A stretch of DNA of 64,000 nt from Glaciecola sp965660625 (lineage in GTDB: Bacteria; Pseudomonadota; Gammaproteobacteria; Enterobacterales; Alteromonadaceae), in assembly GCA_965660625.1 (NCBI GenBank), contig CBFIAR010000012.1, forward strand, positions 1 through 64,000, written 5' to 3'. Shown piece by piece: positions 45,409 to 54,946 of this stretch. The stretch's first letter is position 1; each line of letters begins with the position of its first letter. Below the pieces are notes generated by a model that was not told the DNA's origin, made no database searches, and saw nothing but the letters and a program-made list of their open reading frames with translations. A program made the position numbers and the translations under genes.

Positions 45409-45421
45409 CTATTATCTGACC

Positions 45422-46087
45422 TTATTTATCAAGTTTCTCATTAAGTTTAATTGGCTCAGCGATACTTTTTCTCATTAACTCGATCACCTTGTCTATGCCA
45501 TCCTGACGCAATATAGATTCAAACTCGGTGCGCTTGCTAGACAATAGACTAATGCCTTCTGCGACCATGTCATACACCTGCCACTGATCCGATTGGCGGT
45601 CTTTGCGAACCTTAAAGGCAACTTTGATCTCAGGGCGATCACCTTCTTTAATCACAGCACGCACAGTTACGTCTGAACGGCCATCAAACTCGAGCGCCGG
45701 CGCAAATTCAACCAGCTGATCGTCATAATAACCGAGCGCAACCGCATAGCTTGTAATTAAGTACTCTCTAAATACGGACACAAATTCCAACAGCTTCTCT
45801 CTTGGCACTTTATTGGCATACTTGCCTAATACTTTAAAAGCCGAAAATCGGTAGTCTATGTACGGTAACAACTCTTCTTCCATCACAGTACGTAAGAGTT
45901 CTGGATTATTTTTAATCTGTACCTTCTCACGTTTGATGCGATCGAACGTTAACATTGCCACCTCTTTAATCATAACGTAAGGATCACTTTGTTCTGCAGC
46001 GACTGTCGTCGTTGCTGGCACCATAAAAATCATGGCGGTCACTAAAGATATCAGCCATTTTCTCAAGCCATTACCATTTTTATTCAC
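45422..46087 (-). CDS. mlaC: Periplasmic phospholipid carrier MlaC
   Basis: 221 residues from the GTG at 46087, chosen because AAAGGAG is six bases upstream and the start then falls at the beginning of a signal peptide (ending TTVAAEQ). An ATG at 46114 is in frame but has no better site. The mature protein has the MlaC/Ttg2D pattern (VMEEELLPYIDYRF; LVEFAPALEFDGRSDVTVRAV). MlaC ferries phospholipids between the outer-membrane MlaA complex and the inner-membrane MlaFEDB. mlaA is not in this window. Confidence 0.92.
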   Translation of the reverse strand: MNKNGNGLRKWLISLVTAMIFMVPATTTVAAEQSDPYVMIKEVAMLTFDRIKREKVQIKNNPELLRTVMEEELLPYIDYRFSAFKVLGKYANKVPREKLLEFVSVFREYLITSYAVALGYYDDQLVEFAPALEFDGRSDVTVRAVIKEGDRPEIKVAFKVRKDRQSDQWQVYDMVAEGISLLSSKRTEFESILRQDGIDKVIELMRKSIAEPIKLNEKLDK

Positions 46088-46116
46088 ATTATTCTCCTTT
46101 CTCACTACTGTCATGA

Positions 46117-46605
46117 CTATTCTGAATCTTTGCCGAACAAGAACTGACCAATAAGGTCCTCTAACACCAATGCTGACTTCGTATCAACTATATATTGAGT
46201 CTCTCCCTCTTTATCGCCAATATAAATCGGAGCTTCGCCAGGAAAAACAAAGCCCGGTGTGAGGCCAACATATTGTTCACCTAGCAAACCAGCAGTCAAT
46301 ATGGATACTGAACTTGTATCAGGAAATGTTTTGGCATAGTTGGACGATATTTCCATTTCTACCACTGGAATCAGTTCACGCTCATCTAAATAAATACGTG
46401 ACACTCTTCCTACAACAACCCCCCCCACTTTAACGGACGACCTTTCTTTTAAACCACCAATATTGTCAAACTTAGCATTTACTTTATAAATCTCACCGTT
46501 ACCACTCATGCCCTGATTGGCTACTTGCATCGCCAATAATAAAGTTGCAGCAATAGCAATAGCAACAAATACACCGACCATTAATTCTGTTTTCTTGCTT
46601 GTCAT
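46117..46605 (-). CDS. mlaD: MCE-domain protein MlaD
   Basis: 162 residues: one N-terminal helix (about 8-27), then a single MCE domain (YKVNAKFDNIGGLKERSSVKVGG; LTAGLLGEQYVGL). Six copies form a periplasmic ring through which lipids pass in the MlaFEDB complex. It lies nine bases after mlaE and just before mlaC. The C-terminus is short (VLEDLIGQFLFG), the usual length for Alteromonadales and E. coli MlaD (183). Confidence 0.93.
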   Translation of the reverse strand: MTSKKTELMVGVFVAIAIAATLLLAMQVANQGMSGNGEIYKVNAKFDNIGGLKERSSVKVGGVVVGRVSRIYLDERELIPVVEMEISSNYAKTFPDTSSVSILTAGLLGEQYVGLTPGFVFPGEAPIYIGDKEGETQYIVDTKSALVLEDLIGQFLFGKDSE

Positions 46606-46613
46606 CTTATTTC

Positions 46614-47390
46614 CTAATTAATTCCAAACATCAGTGCTGTAAGCACAAAATCTATACCTAAAATGGCTAACGAAGAAAACACTACCGTTTCCGTCGTCGC
46701 TTTACTTATCCCCTCTGACGTTGGCAAAGCATCGTATCCCTTATATAACGCGATCCATACCACGACGAGAGCAAATACAATACTTTTTATCACACCATTA
46801 ATGACATCTTTATCCCACTCAACCGTTGACTGCATGATTGACCAATAGCTACCAGAATCCACACCCAGCCATTCAACGCCAACTAAATGCCCGCCCAAAA
46901 TACCCACAGCACTAAAAATAAGAGCCAGCATTGGCATGGATATTACGCCGGCCCAAAAGCGCGGGGAAATAATCCGTCTCAACGGGTCAACCGCCATCAT
47001 TTCTAAGCTACTCAGTTGCTCAGTTGCCTTCATTAAGCCTATTTCTGCAGTTAACGCGGATCCTGCTCGACCTGCAAACAACAATGCCGTAACAACGGGG
47101 CCTAGCTCACGCAATAGAGACAACGCAACCATCGGACCAAGGCTACCCTCAGCACCGTAATTTACCAAAATAGTATAACCTTGTAACGCCATGACCATGC
47201 CGATAAATAACCCTGAAACAATGATAATTAGTAGACTCTGCACACCCACAACATAAATTTGTTGAATAATGAGTGGAATATTCTTCGGTCTAGGAACCGC
47301 AAATAAAGCTCCCCACAACATAAGAGAGGCATTCCCTATAGCACTCAATTTTGCCAGTGTCCCAGCACCTAAATTAATCAACCAGTTCAC
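46614..47390 (-). CDS. mlaE: Permease MlaE
   Basis: 258 residues with five or six helices and the MlaE/TrbE-type signature LLFAGRAGSALTAEIGLMKATEQLSSLEMMAVDP, the coupling helix that docks on MlaF. It is the membrane part of the MlaFEDB lipid transporter. The start overlaps the mlaF stop by one base. Confidence 0.94.
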   Translation of the reverse strand: MNWLINLGAGTLAKLSAIGNASLMLWGALFAVPRPKNIPLIIQQIYVVGVQSLLIIIVSGLFIGMVMALQGYTILVNYGAEGSLGPMVALSLLRELGPVVTALLFAGRAGSALTAEIGLMKATEQLSSLEMMAVDPLRRIISPRFWAGVISMPMLALIFSAVGILGGHLVGVEWLGVDSGSYWSIMQSTVEWDKDVINGVIKSIVFALVVVWIALYKGYDALPTSEGISKATTETVVFSSLAILGIDFVLTALMFGIN

Positions 47391-48265
47391 TATTTCGCTC
47401 CCTTTAAGATTTCTTTCTCAGAGACGTCTTTCCTAAAGAACGTTTTCTTTGGAGCCCCTGACATCGACGCACCTGTCATAAACGCTTCCTCCATCGACGG
47501 TGCAGGGAAGTGAAATGGCACAGGTCCATCAGCATTACCTTGCAAAAACTGCTGCACTAATTCTGAAGAAGAATGTCTAATTTCATCAGGAGTGCCTTCC
47601 CCAATAATACGTTTGTCAGCCAGAATGTAGACGTAGTCGGCAATTGTGAGCACCTCTTTTACATCGTGAGTGACCACGATACTGGTCAAACTCAGAGCCG
47701 AATTCAGCGCTTTTATTAATTTAAGGAGTACCCCCATGGAAATTGGATCTTGCCCCGCGAAAGGTTCGTCATACAAAATCAAGTCAGGGTCAAGTGCAAT
47801 TGCTCTGGCTAATGCAGCCCGTCTTGCCATGCCACCCGATAGCTCGCTCGGCATTAAATGGGCCGCTCCACGCAACCCCACAGCTTCTAGTTTTAGTAAT
47901 ACAATTGTTTCGATAATTCCCTCAGATAGGCCGGTATGTTCGCGCAGAGGGAAGGCGACATTGTCAAATACTGAGATATTGGTGAATAATGCGCCACTTT
48001 GAAAAAGCATGCTCATTTTTCGGCGAACGTCGTAAAGACGTTTCCTACTCATCTGATGAATATTTTCCCCCTGAAACAACACTTCTCCGCTTTCCGGGTA
48101 AAGCTGGCCTCCAATGAGTTTAAGCAGCGTGGTTTTACCTATCCCACTGGGGCCCATTACTGCTGTGATACCGCCCTTTTTCACTTGCATCGAGATACTG
48201 TCATAAATGACGCGTCCACCTCGCTCGAAGTGCATTTTGTCGATATCAACTAAAATGTCTGACAT
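47390..48265 (-). CDS. mlaF: ABC ATPase MlaF
   Basis: 291 residues. Walker A GPSGIGKTT (about 38-46), ABC signature LSGGMARRAALARA, Walker B ILYDEPFAGQDP with the D-loop and the His switch VTHDVKEV. The C-terminal 25 residues are an extension (PAPSMEEAFMTG, then SMSGAPKKTFFRKD) beyond E. coli MlaF (269). It powers MlaFEDB. First gene of the operon mlaFEDCB-ibaG-murA, divergent from the Ca/Na exchanger gene. Confidence 0.94.
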   Translation of the reverse strand: MSDILVDIDKMHFERGGRVIYDSISMQVKKGGITAVMGPSGIGKTTLLKLIGGQLYPESGEVLFQGENIHQMSRKRLYDVRRKMSMLFQSGALFTNISVFDNVAFPLREHTGLSEGIIETIVLLKLEAVGLRGAAHLMPSELSGGMARRAALARAIALDPDLILYDEPFAGQDPISMGVLLKLIKALNSALSLTSIVVTHDVKEVLTIADYVYILADKRIIGEGTPDEIRHSSSELVQQFLQGNADGPVPFHFPAPSMEEAFMTGASMSGAPKKTFFRKDVSEKEILKGAK

Positions 48266-48703
48266 TAGATTTACTTAATTCCTATGTGAGTGATAGTCAC
48301 GATTAAAAACGCATCCATACTGGCTTTTCCAGTTCGTGTGCCATAAAGACGATCAAGCATCAATAAAAGTTCAATATATTAACAACTTTTACTGACTGTA
48401 AGCTGAATGCGACCTGTTTTTTAGATTTTTATTTTATTTTTTTGCGCTTTTGTACAATAGTGAATAAACCAAGCGCAATGTATGCCGTATTATAACGTAA
48501 TAACCAAGCAATGTTGTTATTGATTATTACTTTTCAAGAGCGAAAAAGGCATAAATCTGTAACAAAAATTATATATTCATAAGTGACTGAGTGGCGAAAA
48601 CGACAAAAAAGCACTGATGAACAATATTTCGAACTTTTTATGTGTCAAACCGCTGGGCTTTTTGCGACAATAACAAAACCATTTAGAAGAGATTTAAAAC
48701 TGC
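48266..48703. other. 438-base divergent region between mlaF and the exchanger gene
   Basis: No gene is supported. An inverted repeat TTGCGCTT (48442-48449) and AAGCGCAA (48471-48478), 21 bases apart, flanks a TACAAT hexamer at 48453-48458 that could be a -10 element. A short open frame at 48583-48765 is spurious. Promoters for both operons should lie here. Confidence 0.5.
48442..48478. promoter_or_regulatory. Inverted repeat near mlaF/exchanger promoters
   Basis: TTGCGCTT and AAGCGCAA form an 8-base exact inverted repeat with a 21-base spacer containing TACAAT. This fits an operator spanning a promoter, but the regulator is unknown. Confidence 0.3.
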
Positions 48704-49660
48704 GTGATTACACAAATCATTATATTTTTAATAGGTTTAGCTGTGCTAAGTTGGAGCGCAGATAAATTTGTCTATGGTGCTTCAGCACTTGCCAAAAATG
48801 TTGGTGTGTCCCCAATGATGATAGGATTGACTATTGTCGCTATGGGTTCGAGTGCTCCCGAAATAGTGGTTTCTGCAACAGCCTCATTAAATGGCAATCC
48901 GGATACCGCGGTTGGTAATGCAATTGGCTCCAACATTACGAACATAGCCCTCGTTTTAGGGATAACGGCTCTCATCAAGCCTTTATTGGTCTCATCAACA
49001 ACGTTGAGACGAGAGTTGCCCGTCTTATTATTAGTTACCTTGATTGCTGTTTACTTCCTTTCAGACAATTATCTCAGTGAAATTGAAGGTATTATTTTAA
49101 TTACCTTGTTTGTTTTGGTGCTCGCAATCATGGCTTGGCTTTCATTCAAAGTCGATAAAAACGATCCACTGATTGCTGAAACTGAAGACGAAATTCCGAG
49201 TAATGTGCCGACTGTAAACGCAGTAATCTGGGTAATAATAGGGTTAATTATGCTGCCCTTGAGTGCGCATTTCCTTGTCGAAAGCGCAGTCTATATCGCC
49301 CGTTTTTTTGGCGTTAGCGACCTCGTGATTGGTTTGACTATTATCGCCTTAGGTACCAGCCTACCTGAGCTTGCAGCAAGTATTGCAGGTGTTCGAAAGG
49401 GCGAGGATGACCTTGCTCTTGGCAATATCATTGGCTCAAATATCTTTAATATATTAGCCGTACTGGCTATGCCTGGTTTGATTATTCCCGGTATGTTGGA
49501 TATCAATGCCTCTGCACGTGACTCGTATGTCATGCTTGGTTTAACGATATTATTATTCATTTTCTGCTTCAATTTACGCGGCACAAGGCAGATTAACCGG
49601 TACGAAGGCGGCATTTTTGTTGTCGCTTTTCTTGCTTATCAATATTGGTTATTTAAGTAA
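48704..49660 (+). CDS. yrbG: Calcium/sodium exchanger (YrbG/CaxA-like)
   Basis: 318 residues from a GTG start, with ten membrane helices and two inverted alpha repeats: GSSAPEIVVSATASLNGNPDTAVGNAIGSNI and GTSLPELAASIAGVRKGEDDLALGNIIGSNIFN, which form the ion site of Na/Ca exchangers. It exports Ca2+ against Na+ or H+. Neighbour order mlaF-exchanger-kdsD is as in E. coli. No role in LPS synthesis is implied by the neighbourhood. Confidence 0.92.
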   Translation: MITQIIIFLIGLAVLSWSADKFVYGASALAKNVGVSPMMIGLTIVAMGSSAPEIVVSATASLNGNPDTAVGNAIGSNITNIALVLGITALIKPLLVSSTTLRRELPVLLLVTLIAVYFLSDNYLSEIEGIILITLFVLVLAIMAWLSFKVDKNDPLIAETEDEIPSNVPTVNAVIWVIIGLIMLPLSAHFLVESAVYIARFFGVSDLVIGLTIIALGTSLPELAASIAGVRKGEDDLALGNIIGSNIFNILAVLAMPGLIIPGMLDINASARDSYVMLGLTILLFIFCFNLRGTRQINRYEGGIFVVAFLAYQYWLFK

Positions 49661-49749
49661 CCGCCCACACAGGTTAATTGGTACAATTCAAGTAATGCAG
49701 CATATTGTTGCTGAATACATGAACAAACAATAAAGGTTACTGTAAGAGC

Positions 49750-50724
49750 ATGAGCGAACGGAAGAGTTTTTTAGAAACCGCAAACACTGTCTTTCAAAAC
49801 GAAATTGAAGCTTTGCAAAAGCTACAAAAGAGTTTGGATGACAGTTTTAACCAAGCCTGTGACTTAATGCTGCATTGCACAGGAAAAATAGTTGTTTGCG
49901 GTATGGGCAAATCCGGTCACATAGGAAATAAGATTGCAGCAACACTGGCGAGCACCGGCACCCCCGCTTTTTTTATGCATCCCGGCGAGGCAAACCATGG
50001 CGATCTAGGAATGTTAACCAAGGGCGATGTACTAATCGGTATATCTAATTCAGGGGAAACTCATGAGTTAACTAACCTTTTACCCGTAGTTAGAAGAATT
50101 GGTGTGCCGGTTATTGCCATTACCAACAGTGCCAGCAGTACTTTGGCAAAGTTCTCAGATGTGGCGCTTCATATCAATGTTGAAAAAGAAGCCTGCTCAC
50201 TCGGCTTAGCGCCAACCACAAGCACCACTGCCACATTGGTGCTAGGTGATGCTCTCGCCGTTGCTCTTTTGGAAGCAAAAGGATTTACTGCTGACGATTT
50301 TGCATTATCCCACCCAGGTGGTTCTTTAGGGAGAAAGTTGCTTCTCACGATAGACGAAGTTATGGCTGTCGAGCACGAACTGCCTCTCGTTAAGCACAAC
50401 GCTACTGTCATGCAAGCCTTGTTTGAAATTTCAGACAAGGGCTTGGGTATGACCGGAGTCATTGACGATAATAATAACTTGCTTGGTGTTTTTACTGACG
50501 GTGACTTGCGAAGAGCACTAGACAAGCAGGTTGATATACATGAATCGACAGTTGAACAGGTGATGACACCGAAAAGTGTTACTATGATCCAAGGGAAATT
50601 AGCCGTAGACGCACTCAACTTAATGCAAAAACACAAAATTAGTGCAATGTTTATTGTGGATGATGAACAAAAACCGGTCGGTGCCATTAAAATGCATACG
50701 CTATTAAAAGCAGGAGTGGTGTGA
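49750..50724 (+). CDS. kdsD: Arabinose-5-phosphate isomerase KdsD
   Basis: 324 residues: SIS domain (GKSGHIGNKIAATLASTGTPAFF; SNSGETHELTNLLP) followed by two CBS domains (from about 210). It converts ribulose-5-phosphate to arabinose-5-phosphate, the first step to Kdo of lipopolysaccharide. Its stop codon overlaps the kdsC start by one base (TGATG), so the two are co-translated. Confidence 0.94.
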   Translation: MSERKSFLETANTVFQNEIEALQKLQKSLDDSFNQACDLMLHCTGKIVVCGMGKSGHIGNKIAATLASTGTPAFFMHPGEANHGDLGMLTKGDVLIGISNSGETHELTNLLPVVRRIGVPVIAITNSASSTLAKFSDVALHINVEKEACSLGLAPTTSTTATLVLGDALAVALLEAKGFTADDFALSHPGGSLGRKLLLTIDEVMAVEHELPLVKHNATVMQALFEISDKGLGMTGVIDDNNNLLGVFTDGDLRRALDKQVDIHESTVEQVMTPKSVTMIQGKLAVDALNLMQKHKISAMFIVDDEQKPVGAIKMHTLLKAGVV

Positions 50725-51278
50725 TGTCAACAATCGATACCTTATATGGCCCCATAGATGCTGCTTTATTCGAGCGTTTTAAACGCATTAAGCTGCTAGT
50801 GTGCGATGTTGATGGGGTATTTTCCGACGGAACTATTTTATTAGGCAATCAAGGCGAAGAACTCAAAGCATTCAATACAAAAGACGGTTATGGCATCAAG
50901 GCTCTAGCGAAAATTGGTGTTAAGGTTGCGGTTATCACGGGGCGCCAATCAAGCATTGTACAAGAACGCATGACCGCCTTGAACGTTGCTCATATTATGC
51001 AAAACAGAGAAGATAAACTCAGTGCCATTAACGAGTTAATTACACAGTTTAAATACGCAAAGACAACAATTGCAAGCGTTGGGGATGACATGCCTGACTT
51101 GGGCTTGTTTAGCGCTAGCGAAATTGGTATTGCGGTAGCCGACGCCCATCCTTTTGTGAAGCAACAAGCCACATTTTGTACAATCTTACCAGGCGGTCGC
51201 GGCGCCGTGCGTGAAATTTGCGATATTATTCTGCAAGCCAAGGGCAAACTCGAAGATATTCATGGAGCAAGCGTATGA
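50724..51278 (+). CDS. kdsC: Kdo-8-phosphate phosphatase KdsC
   Basis: 184 residues of the HAD superfamily. The nucleophile is the Asp in LLVCDVDGVFSDG; motif II TGRQS and motif III/IV GDDMPDLG are present. It hydrolyses Kdo-8-phosphate to Kdo, the last KdsABCD step. ATG at 50724; the GTG just before is less likely. It overlaps lptC by four bases (ATGA). Confidence 0.94.
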   Translation: MSTIDTLYGPIDAALFERFKRIKLLVCDVDGVFSDGTILLGNQGEELKAFNTKDGYGIKALAKIGVKVAVITGRQSSIVQERMTALNVAHIMQNREDKLSAINELITQFKYAKTTIASVGDDMPDLGLFSASEIGIAVADAHPFVKQQATFCTILPGGRGAVREICDIILQAKGKLEDIHGASV

Positions 51279-51838
51279 ATAGACTCGTTATCAGTATTAT
51301 TCTAATATTTAGTGCCGCGTTTGCGCTGTACTTACCGACGTGGTTGGAAGATGATAAAGAAATAGTGTTAAGCGACAAAGACGCTGTGTTACTGCCGAAT
51401 TACCAAGCTAAAAATCTACGCAGTAAATTATTTGACAAAAATGGCAACCTGACTCATCAGGTGAATGCTGAGACTATGGAACATTACGACCTGTTGGGTT
51501 TCGTGAATTTTACTCACCCAGAATATACGCTCTACCTTCAAGGTAATGGTTCTAATTGGCAACTAAATGCTGATGAGGGTACTTTTTACGACGATAACCG
51601 AATTGAATTAGTGAGCGGTGTAACAATTCGCAATCTGCAACCCGAAGACTACATTCAAACCATATCGACCGACTTTATAGAAATCGATTTATTGACCAAA
51701 ACAATTACATCTGACGAGCCTCTAGTTATTTCGGGCGCAAACGTTATTATTAATGGCAGAGGGTTCGAGGCCAATTTAGAAACCCAAAAATACGAGTTAA
51801 AAAACCATGTTCAAACTGAATACCTACCTGTTCGCTAG
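51275..51838 (+). CDS. lptC: LPS export protein LptC
   Basis: 187 residues; one N-terminal membrane helix (about 5-22), then the twisted beta-jellyroll of the Lpt family (LSDKDAVLLPNYQAKNLRS; FDKNGNLTHQVNAETMEHYD). LptC takes LPS from LptBFG at the inner membrane and passes it to LptA. The start overlaps kdsC, and its last 32 bases overlap lptA. Confidence 0.92.
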   Translation: MNRLVISIILIFSAAFALYLPTWLEDDKEIVLSDKDAVLLPNYQAKNLRSKLFDKNGNLTHQVNAETMEHYDLLGFVNFTHPEYTLYLQGNGSNWQLNADEGTFYDDNRIELVSGVTIRNLQPEDYIQTISTDFIEIDLLTKTITSDEPLVISGANVIINGRGFEANLETQKYELKNHVQTEYLPVR

Positions 51839-52364
51839 CTTACTTTTAGTCGCGAATGCGGGCACATTAAGTGCGCAAGAAGTCGTTACGAAGAGCGACT
51901 TTGATAAACCAACAAAGCTGTCATCCGATAGCAGCTATGGTGATGGAAAAGAAAAGGTCGCCGTGCATGAAGGCAACGTAAAGATAACGCAAGGCACCCT
52001 AGAGATTAAAGCTGAGAGATTAATAGTGTCAGCCGCTCTTGGTAAAGACAAAGAAGTATTTGAAGCTACCGGAAATCCAGCAAGCTACACGCAACAACTG
52101 GCCGACGGCACAATGGTTGTCGCAAAAGCCAATAGTATTCGCTACGAGAAAGCGACAAAAATCATCTCTTTAAAAGGAAACGCAGAGCTTTATCAAAATG
52201 CCTTTAGTATCAAAACTGACTCTATTATTTACGACATTATAAAAGAGCAGTGGCAAGCACAGAAAGGCACAAATAGTCAGCAGCAAGTAGTGACGGTATT
52301 TGATGGCGATACCTTAAAAAAAACCAAAGAAGCGCTAGAAAAGCAAAAGGAAACTAAAAAGTGA
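51807..52364 (+). CDS. lptA: LPS periplasmic bridge protein LptA
   Basis: 185 residues: signal peptide (1-24, ending LSAQ), then the OstA/LptA beta-jellyroll (KLSSDSSYGDGKEKVAVHEGNVKITQGTLEI). It forms the periplasmic bridge carrying LPS from LptC to LptD. The start overlaps lptC by 32 bases and its stop overlaps lptB (four bases). Confidence 0.93.
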   Translation: MFKLNTYLFASLLLVANAGTLSAQEVVTKSDFDKPTKLSSDSSYGDGKEKVAVHEGNVKITQGTLEIKAERLIVSAALGKDKEVFEATGNPASYTQQLADGTMVVAKANSIRYEKATKIISLKGNAELYQNAFSIKTDSIIYDIIKEQWQAQKGTNSQQQVVTVFDGDTLKKTKEALEKQKETKK

Positions 52365-53086
52365 GTACCTTGTTTGCAAAACATCTCGCAAAGTCTTACA
52401 AAGCCAGACAAGTTGTAAGAGATGTCAGTTTAGAGGTATCTACAGGCCAAATTGTTGGTTTATTGGGTCCCAACGGTGCGGGAAAAACAACCACGTTTTA
52501 TATGATTGTTGGTTTGGTGCCACTTGATAAAGGTGAAATTTTTATTGACCAATTAGACATGTCGATTCAACCTATGCATGAGCGCGCTAGGCATGGCATT
52601 GGATATTTGCCTCAAGAAGCCTCTATTTTTCGTAAACTGACCGTGTATGAAAATCTCATGGCGATATTGCAGACACGTAAAGAGTTGACAAAAGATCAAC
52701 GAGAACAAGAGGCTGACGATTTAATGGACGAATTTAATGTCAGTCATATTAGAAATAATGTAGGCATGAGTTTATCCGGTGGAGAGCGCCGCCGAGTTGA
52801 AATTGCGCGAGCTTTAGCGGCAAATCCTAAGTTTATTTTGCTCGATGAACCATTCGCCGGTGTTGACCCAATTTCTGTTAATGATATAAAGAAGATCATC
52901 AAACAACTAAAAGAGCGAAACATAGGTGTGTTAATCACAGATCATAATGTACGTGAAACCTTAGATGTCTGTGAAAAAGCATATATTGTAAGTCACGGTG
53001 AGCTGATTGCATCAGGCACCTCCGCTGAAGTGCTCAGTAACCAAAAAGTGAGAGAAGTGTATCTCGGCGATCAATTTGTATTATAG
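52361..53086 (+). CDS. lptB: LPS export ATPase LptB
   Basis: 241 residues from a GTG start. Walker A GPNGAGKTT, Q-loop YLPQEASIF, signature LSGGERRRVEIARA, Walker B FILLDEPFAGVDP and H-loop ITDHNVRETL are all intact. It powers LptB2FG, which extracts LPS from the inner membrane. rpoN follows after 57 bases, the same order as in E. coli. Confidence 0.96.
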   Translation: MSTLFAKHLAKSYKARQVVRDVSLEVSTGQIVGLLGPNGAGKTTTFYMIVGLVPLDKGEIFIDQLDMSIQPMHERARHGIGYLPQEASIFRKLTVYENLMAILQTRKELTKDQREQEADDLMDEFNVSHIRNNVGMSLSGGERRRVEIARALAANPKFILLDEPFAGVDPISVNDIKKIIKQLKERNIGVLITDHNVRETLDVCEKAYIVSHGELIASGTSAEVLSNQKVREVYLGDQFVL

Positions 53087-53143
53087 GTGTATCATGTTTA
53101 TTAATCGGCTTTTTTCACCATTAAAAATAACTGAAGGGCATCA

Positions 53144-54622
53144 ATGAAACCTTCATTGCAGTTAAAGTTTAGTCAACAGCTAACAATGACGCCTCAACTC
53201 CAGCAGGCGATAAAACTACTACAATTGTCTACACTGGATCTTCAGCTCGAAATTCAAGAAGCGTTAGATTCAAACCCTTTGTTAGAAATTGACGAAAGTG
53301 AGCACAATAGCGACAACTCAGACAATGACTCTGAACCTCAAGACTATGCCGACAAAAACTCACTCAGCGCTGAAAATTCAGATAATGTCGACAGCCACGA
53401 TGCGCTTGAAAATAGTCAAATCCCTGACGACTTGCCACTAGACAGCTCTTGGGAAGAATATCTAAGCGCCTCATCTGCGCCAGCCAACATAGCAAATGGC
53501 CCGGCGGATGATGACTACATATTTCAGGGTGAAACTACCGAAAATATCCAAGATCACCTTATATGGCAAATGGAATTAACGCCTTTTTCAGACATTGATC
53601 GCTCTATCGCTATCGCCATAATCGATTCAATTGATGAGTCTGGTTACCTCACGGTTAGCAGCGAAGAAATCTTAGATAGCTTGCAAAACCAAGAAATTGA
53701 ATTAGACGAAGTTGAATGCGTTCTGAAACGTATTCAAATGTTTGATCCAATTGGGTCTGGCTCGCGCAATCCACAAGAGTGCTTAATGGTGCAATTAGCA
53801 CAGTTTGATCCCGCAACACCTTGGTTAGCTGAAGCTCGTCTTTTGTTAACTGAACACAGCGATTTGTTGAGCAGCAAAGACTATCGAACCTTAATGCGTA
53901 AAACGCGATTAAAAGAAGACCAACTGCGAGAAGCGATGCGATTATTGCAAACACTTAATCCGCGGCCAGGTAGCGCAATTGCGGTCAAGGATTCTGAGTA
54001 TGTTATTCCTGATGTAACTGTTGCAAAAAAGAATGGTCGTTGGACAGTTGAGTTGAATGGCGATTCCTTGCCACCACTGATCGTTAACAAGGAATATGAA
54101 GCGCTCAGTAAAAGCACTACAAATTTGAACGATTCACAATATATTAAGTCACATTTACAAGAAGCTAAATGGTTTATTAAGAGCTTAGAAAGTCGTAATG
54201 AAACACTGTTAAAAGTGTCTCACTGTATTGTTCAGCAACAAATGGGCTTTTTTGAACACGGTCCTGAAATGATGAAACCCATGGTTTTGAATGACGTTGC
54301 TGAAATGGTCGATATGCATGAATCAACAATTTCAAGGGTTACTACCCAGAAGTACATGCACACGCCTAGGGGTATTTTTGAGCTTAAGTACTTTTTCTCT
54401 AGCCATGTTTCCACTGAATCTGGCGGCGAATGCTCATCGACCGCAATAAGAGCATTGATCAAAAAGCTCGTTGCAGCGGAGATTGTTAGCAAACCACTTA
54501 GTGATAGTAAAATTGCGCAATTATTGGCCGACCAAGGAATTCAAGTTGCTCGACGAACCATTGCGAAATATCGAGAATCTCTCTCGATTCCCCCATCGAA
54601 CCAAAGAAAAAGTCTGCTGTAG
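53144..54622 (+). CDS. rpoN: RNA polymerase sigma-54 factor
   Basis: 492 residues: glutamine-rich region I at the start (LQLKFSQQLTMTPQLQQAIKLLQLS), an acidic region II (about 50-110, many Asp/Ser/Asn), the core-binding domain, the helix-turn-helix for the -12 element (MHESTISRVTTQKYMHTPRG), and the RpoN box ARRTIAKYRE near the end, which reads the -24 element. It directs enhancer-dependent transcription. It heads the PTS-Ntr cluster hpf-ptsN-rapZ-ptsO. The ATG at 53144 follows GAAGGGC. Confidence 0.96.
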   Translation: MKPSLQLKFSQQLTMTPQLQQAIKLLQLSTLDLQLEIQEALDSNPLLEIDESEHNSDNSDNDSEPQDYADKNSLSAENSDNVDSHDALENSQIPDDLPLDSSWEEYLSASSAPANIANGPADDDYIFQGETTENIQDHLIWQMELTPFSDIDRSIAIAIIDSIDESGYLTVSSEEILDSLQNQEIELDEVECVLKRIQMFDPIGSGSRNPQECLMVQLAQFDPATPWLAEARLLLTEHSDLLSSKDYRTLMRKTRLKEDQLREAMRLLQTLNPRPGSAIAVKDSEYVIPDVTVAKKNGRWTVELNGDSLPPLIVNKEYEALSKSTTNLNDSQYIKSHLQEAKWFIKSLESRNETLLKVSHCIVQQQMGFFEHGPEMMKPMVLNDVAEMVDMHESTISRVTTQKYMHTPRGIFELKYFFSSHVSTESGGECSSTAIRALIKKLVAAEIVSKPLSDSKIAQLLADQGIQVARRTIAKYRESLSIPPSNQRKSLL

Positions 54623-54645
54623 ACTTCACAAGAGGACGTAACATT

Positions 54646-54933
54646 ATGCAAATAAATCTAACTGGTCATCACGTTGATATTACTGATTCACTAAGAGCAT
54701 ACGTCGACAGTAAATTCGAAAGATTAGAAAGACACTTCGATCATATTAGCAATGTGCATGTGGTGTTAAATGTAGAAAAAATAAATCAACGCGCTGAAGC
54801 TACGCTCCATCTCAAGGGTGACGTTGTTCACGCGAATGCTGAACATACCGATATGTACGCAGCCATCGATGGACTAATTGATAAGTTAGACCGCCAAGTT
54901 ATTAAACATAAAGAAAAGTCAAAACGACATTAG
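54646..54933 (+). CDS. hpf: Ribosome hibernation promoting factor HPF
   Basis: 95 residues of the short HPF/YfiA type (MQINLTGHHVDITDSLRAYVDSKFERLERHFDHI; KHKEKSKRH tail). Such short HPFs help form 100S ribosome dimers in stationary phase. It lies 23 bases after rpoN and 13 before ptsN. Confidence 0.93.
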   Translation: MQINLTGHHVDITDSLRAYVDSKFERLERHFDHISNVHVVLNVEKINQRAEATLHLKGDVVHANAEHTDMYAAIDGLIDKLDRQVIKHKEKSKRH

Positions 54934-54946
54934 TCGCCTATGTATT

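Noticed and set aside
48583..48765. 60-codon plus-strand frame before the Ca/Na exchanger
   Set aside because: No domain or ribosome binding site and it overlaps the exchanger start in another frame.
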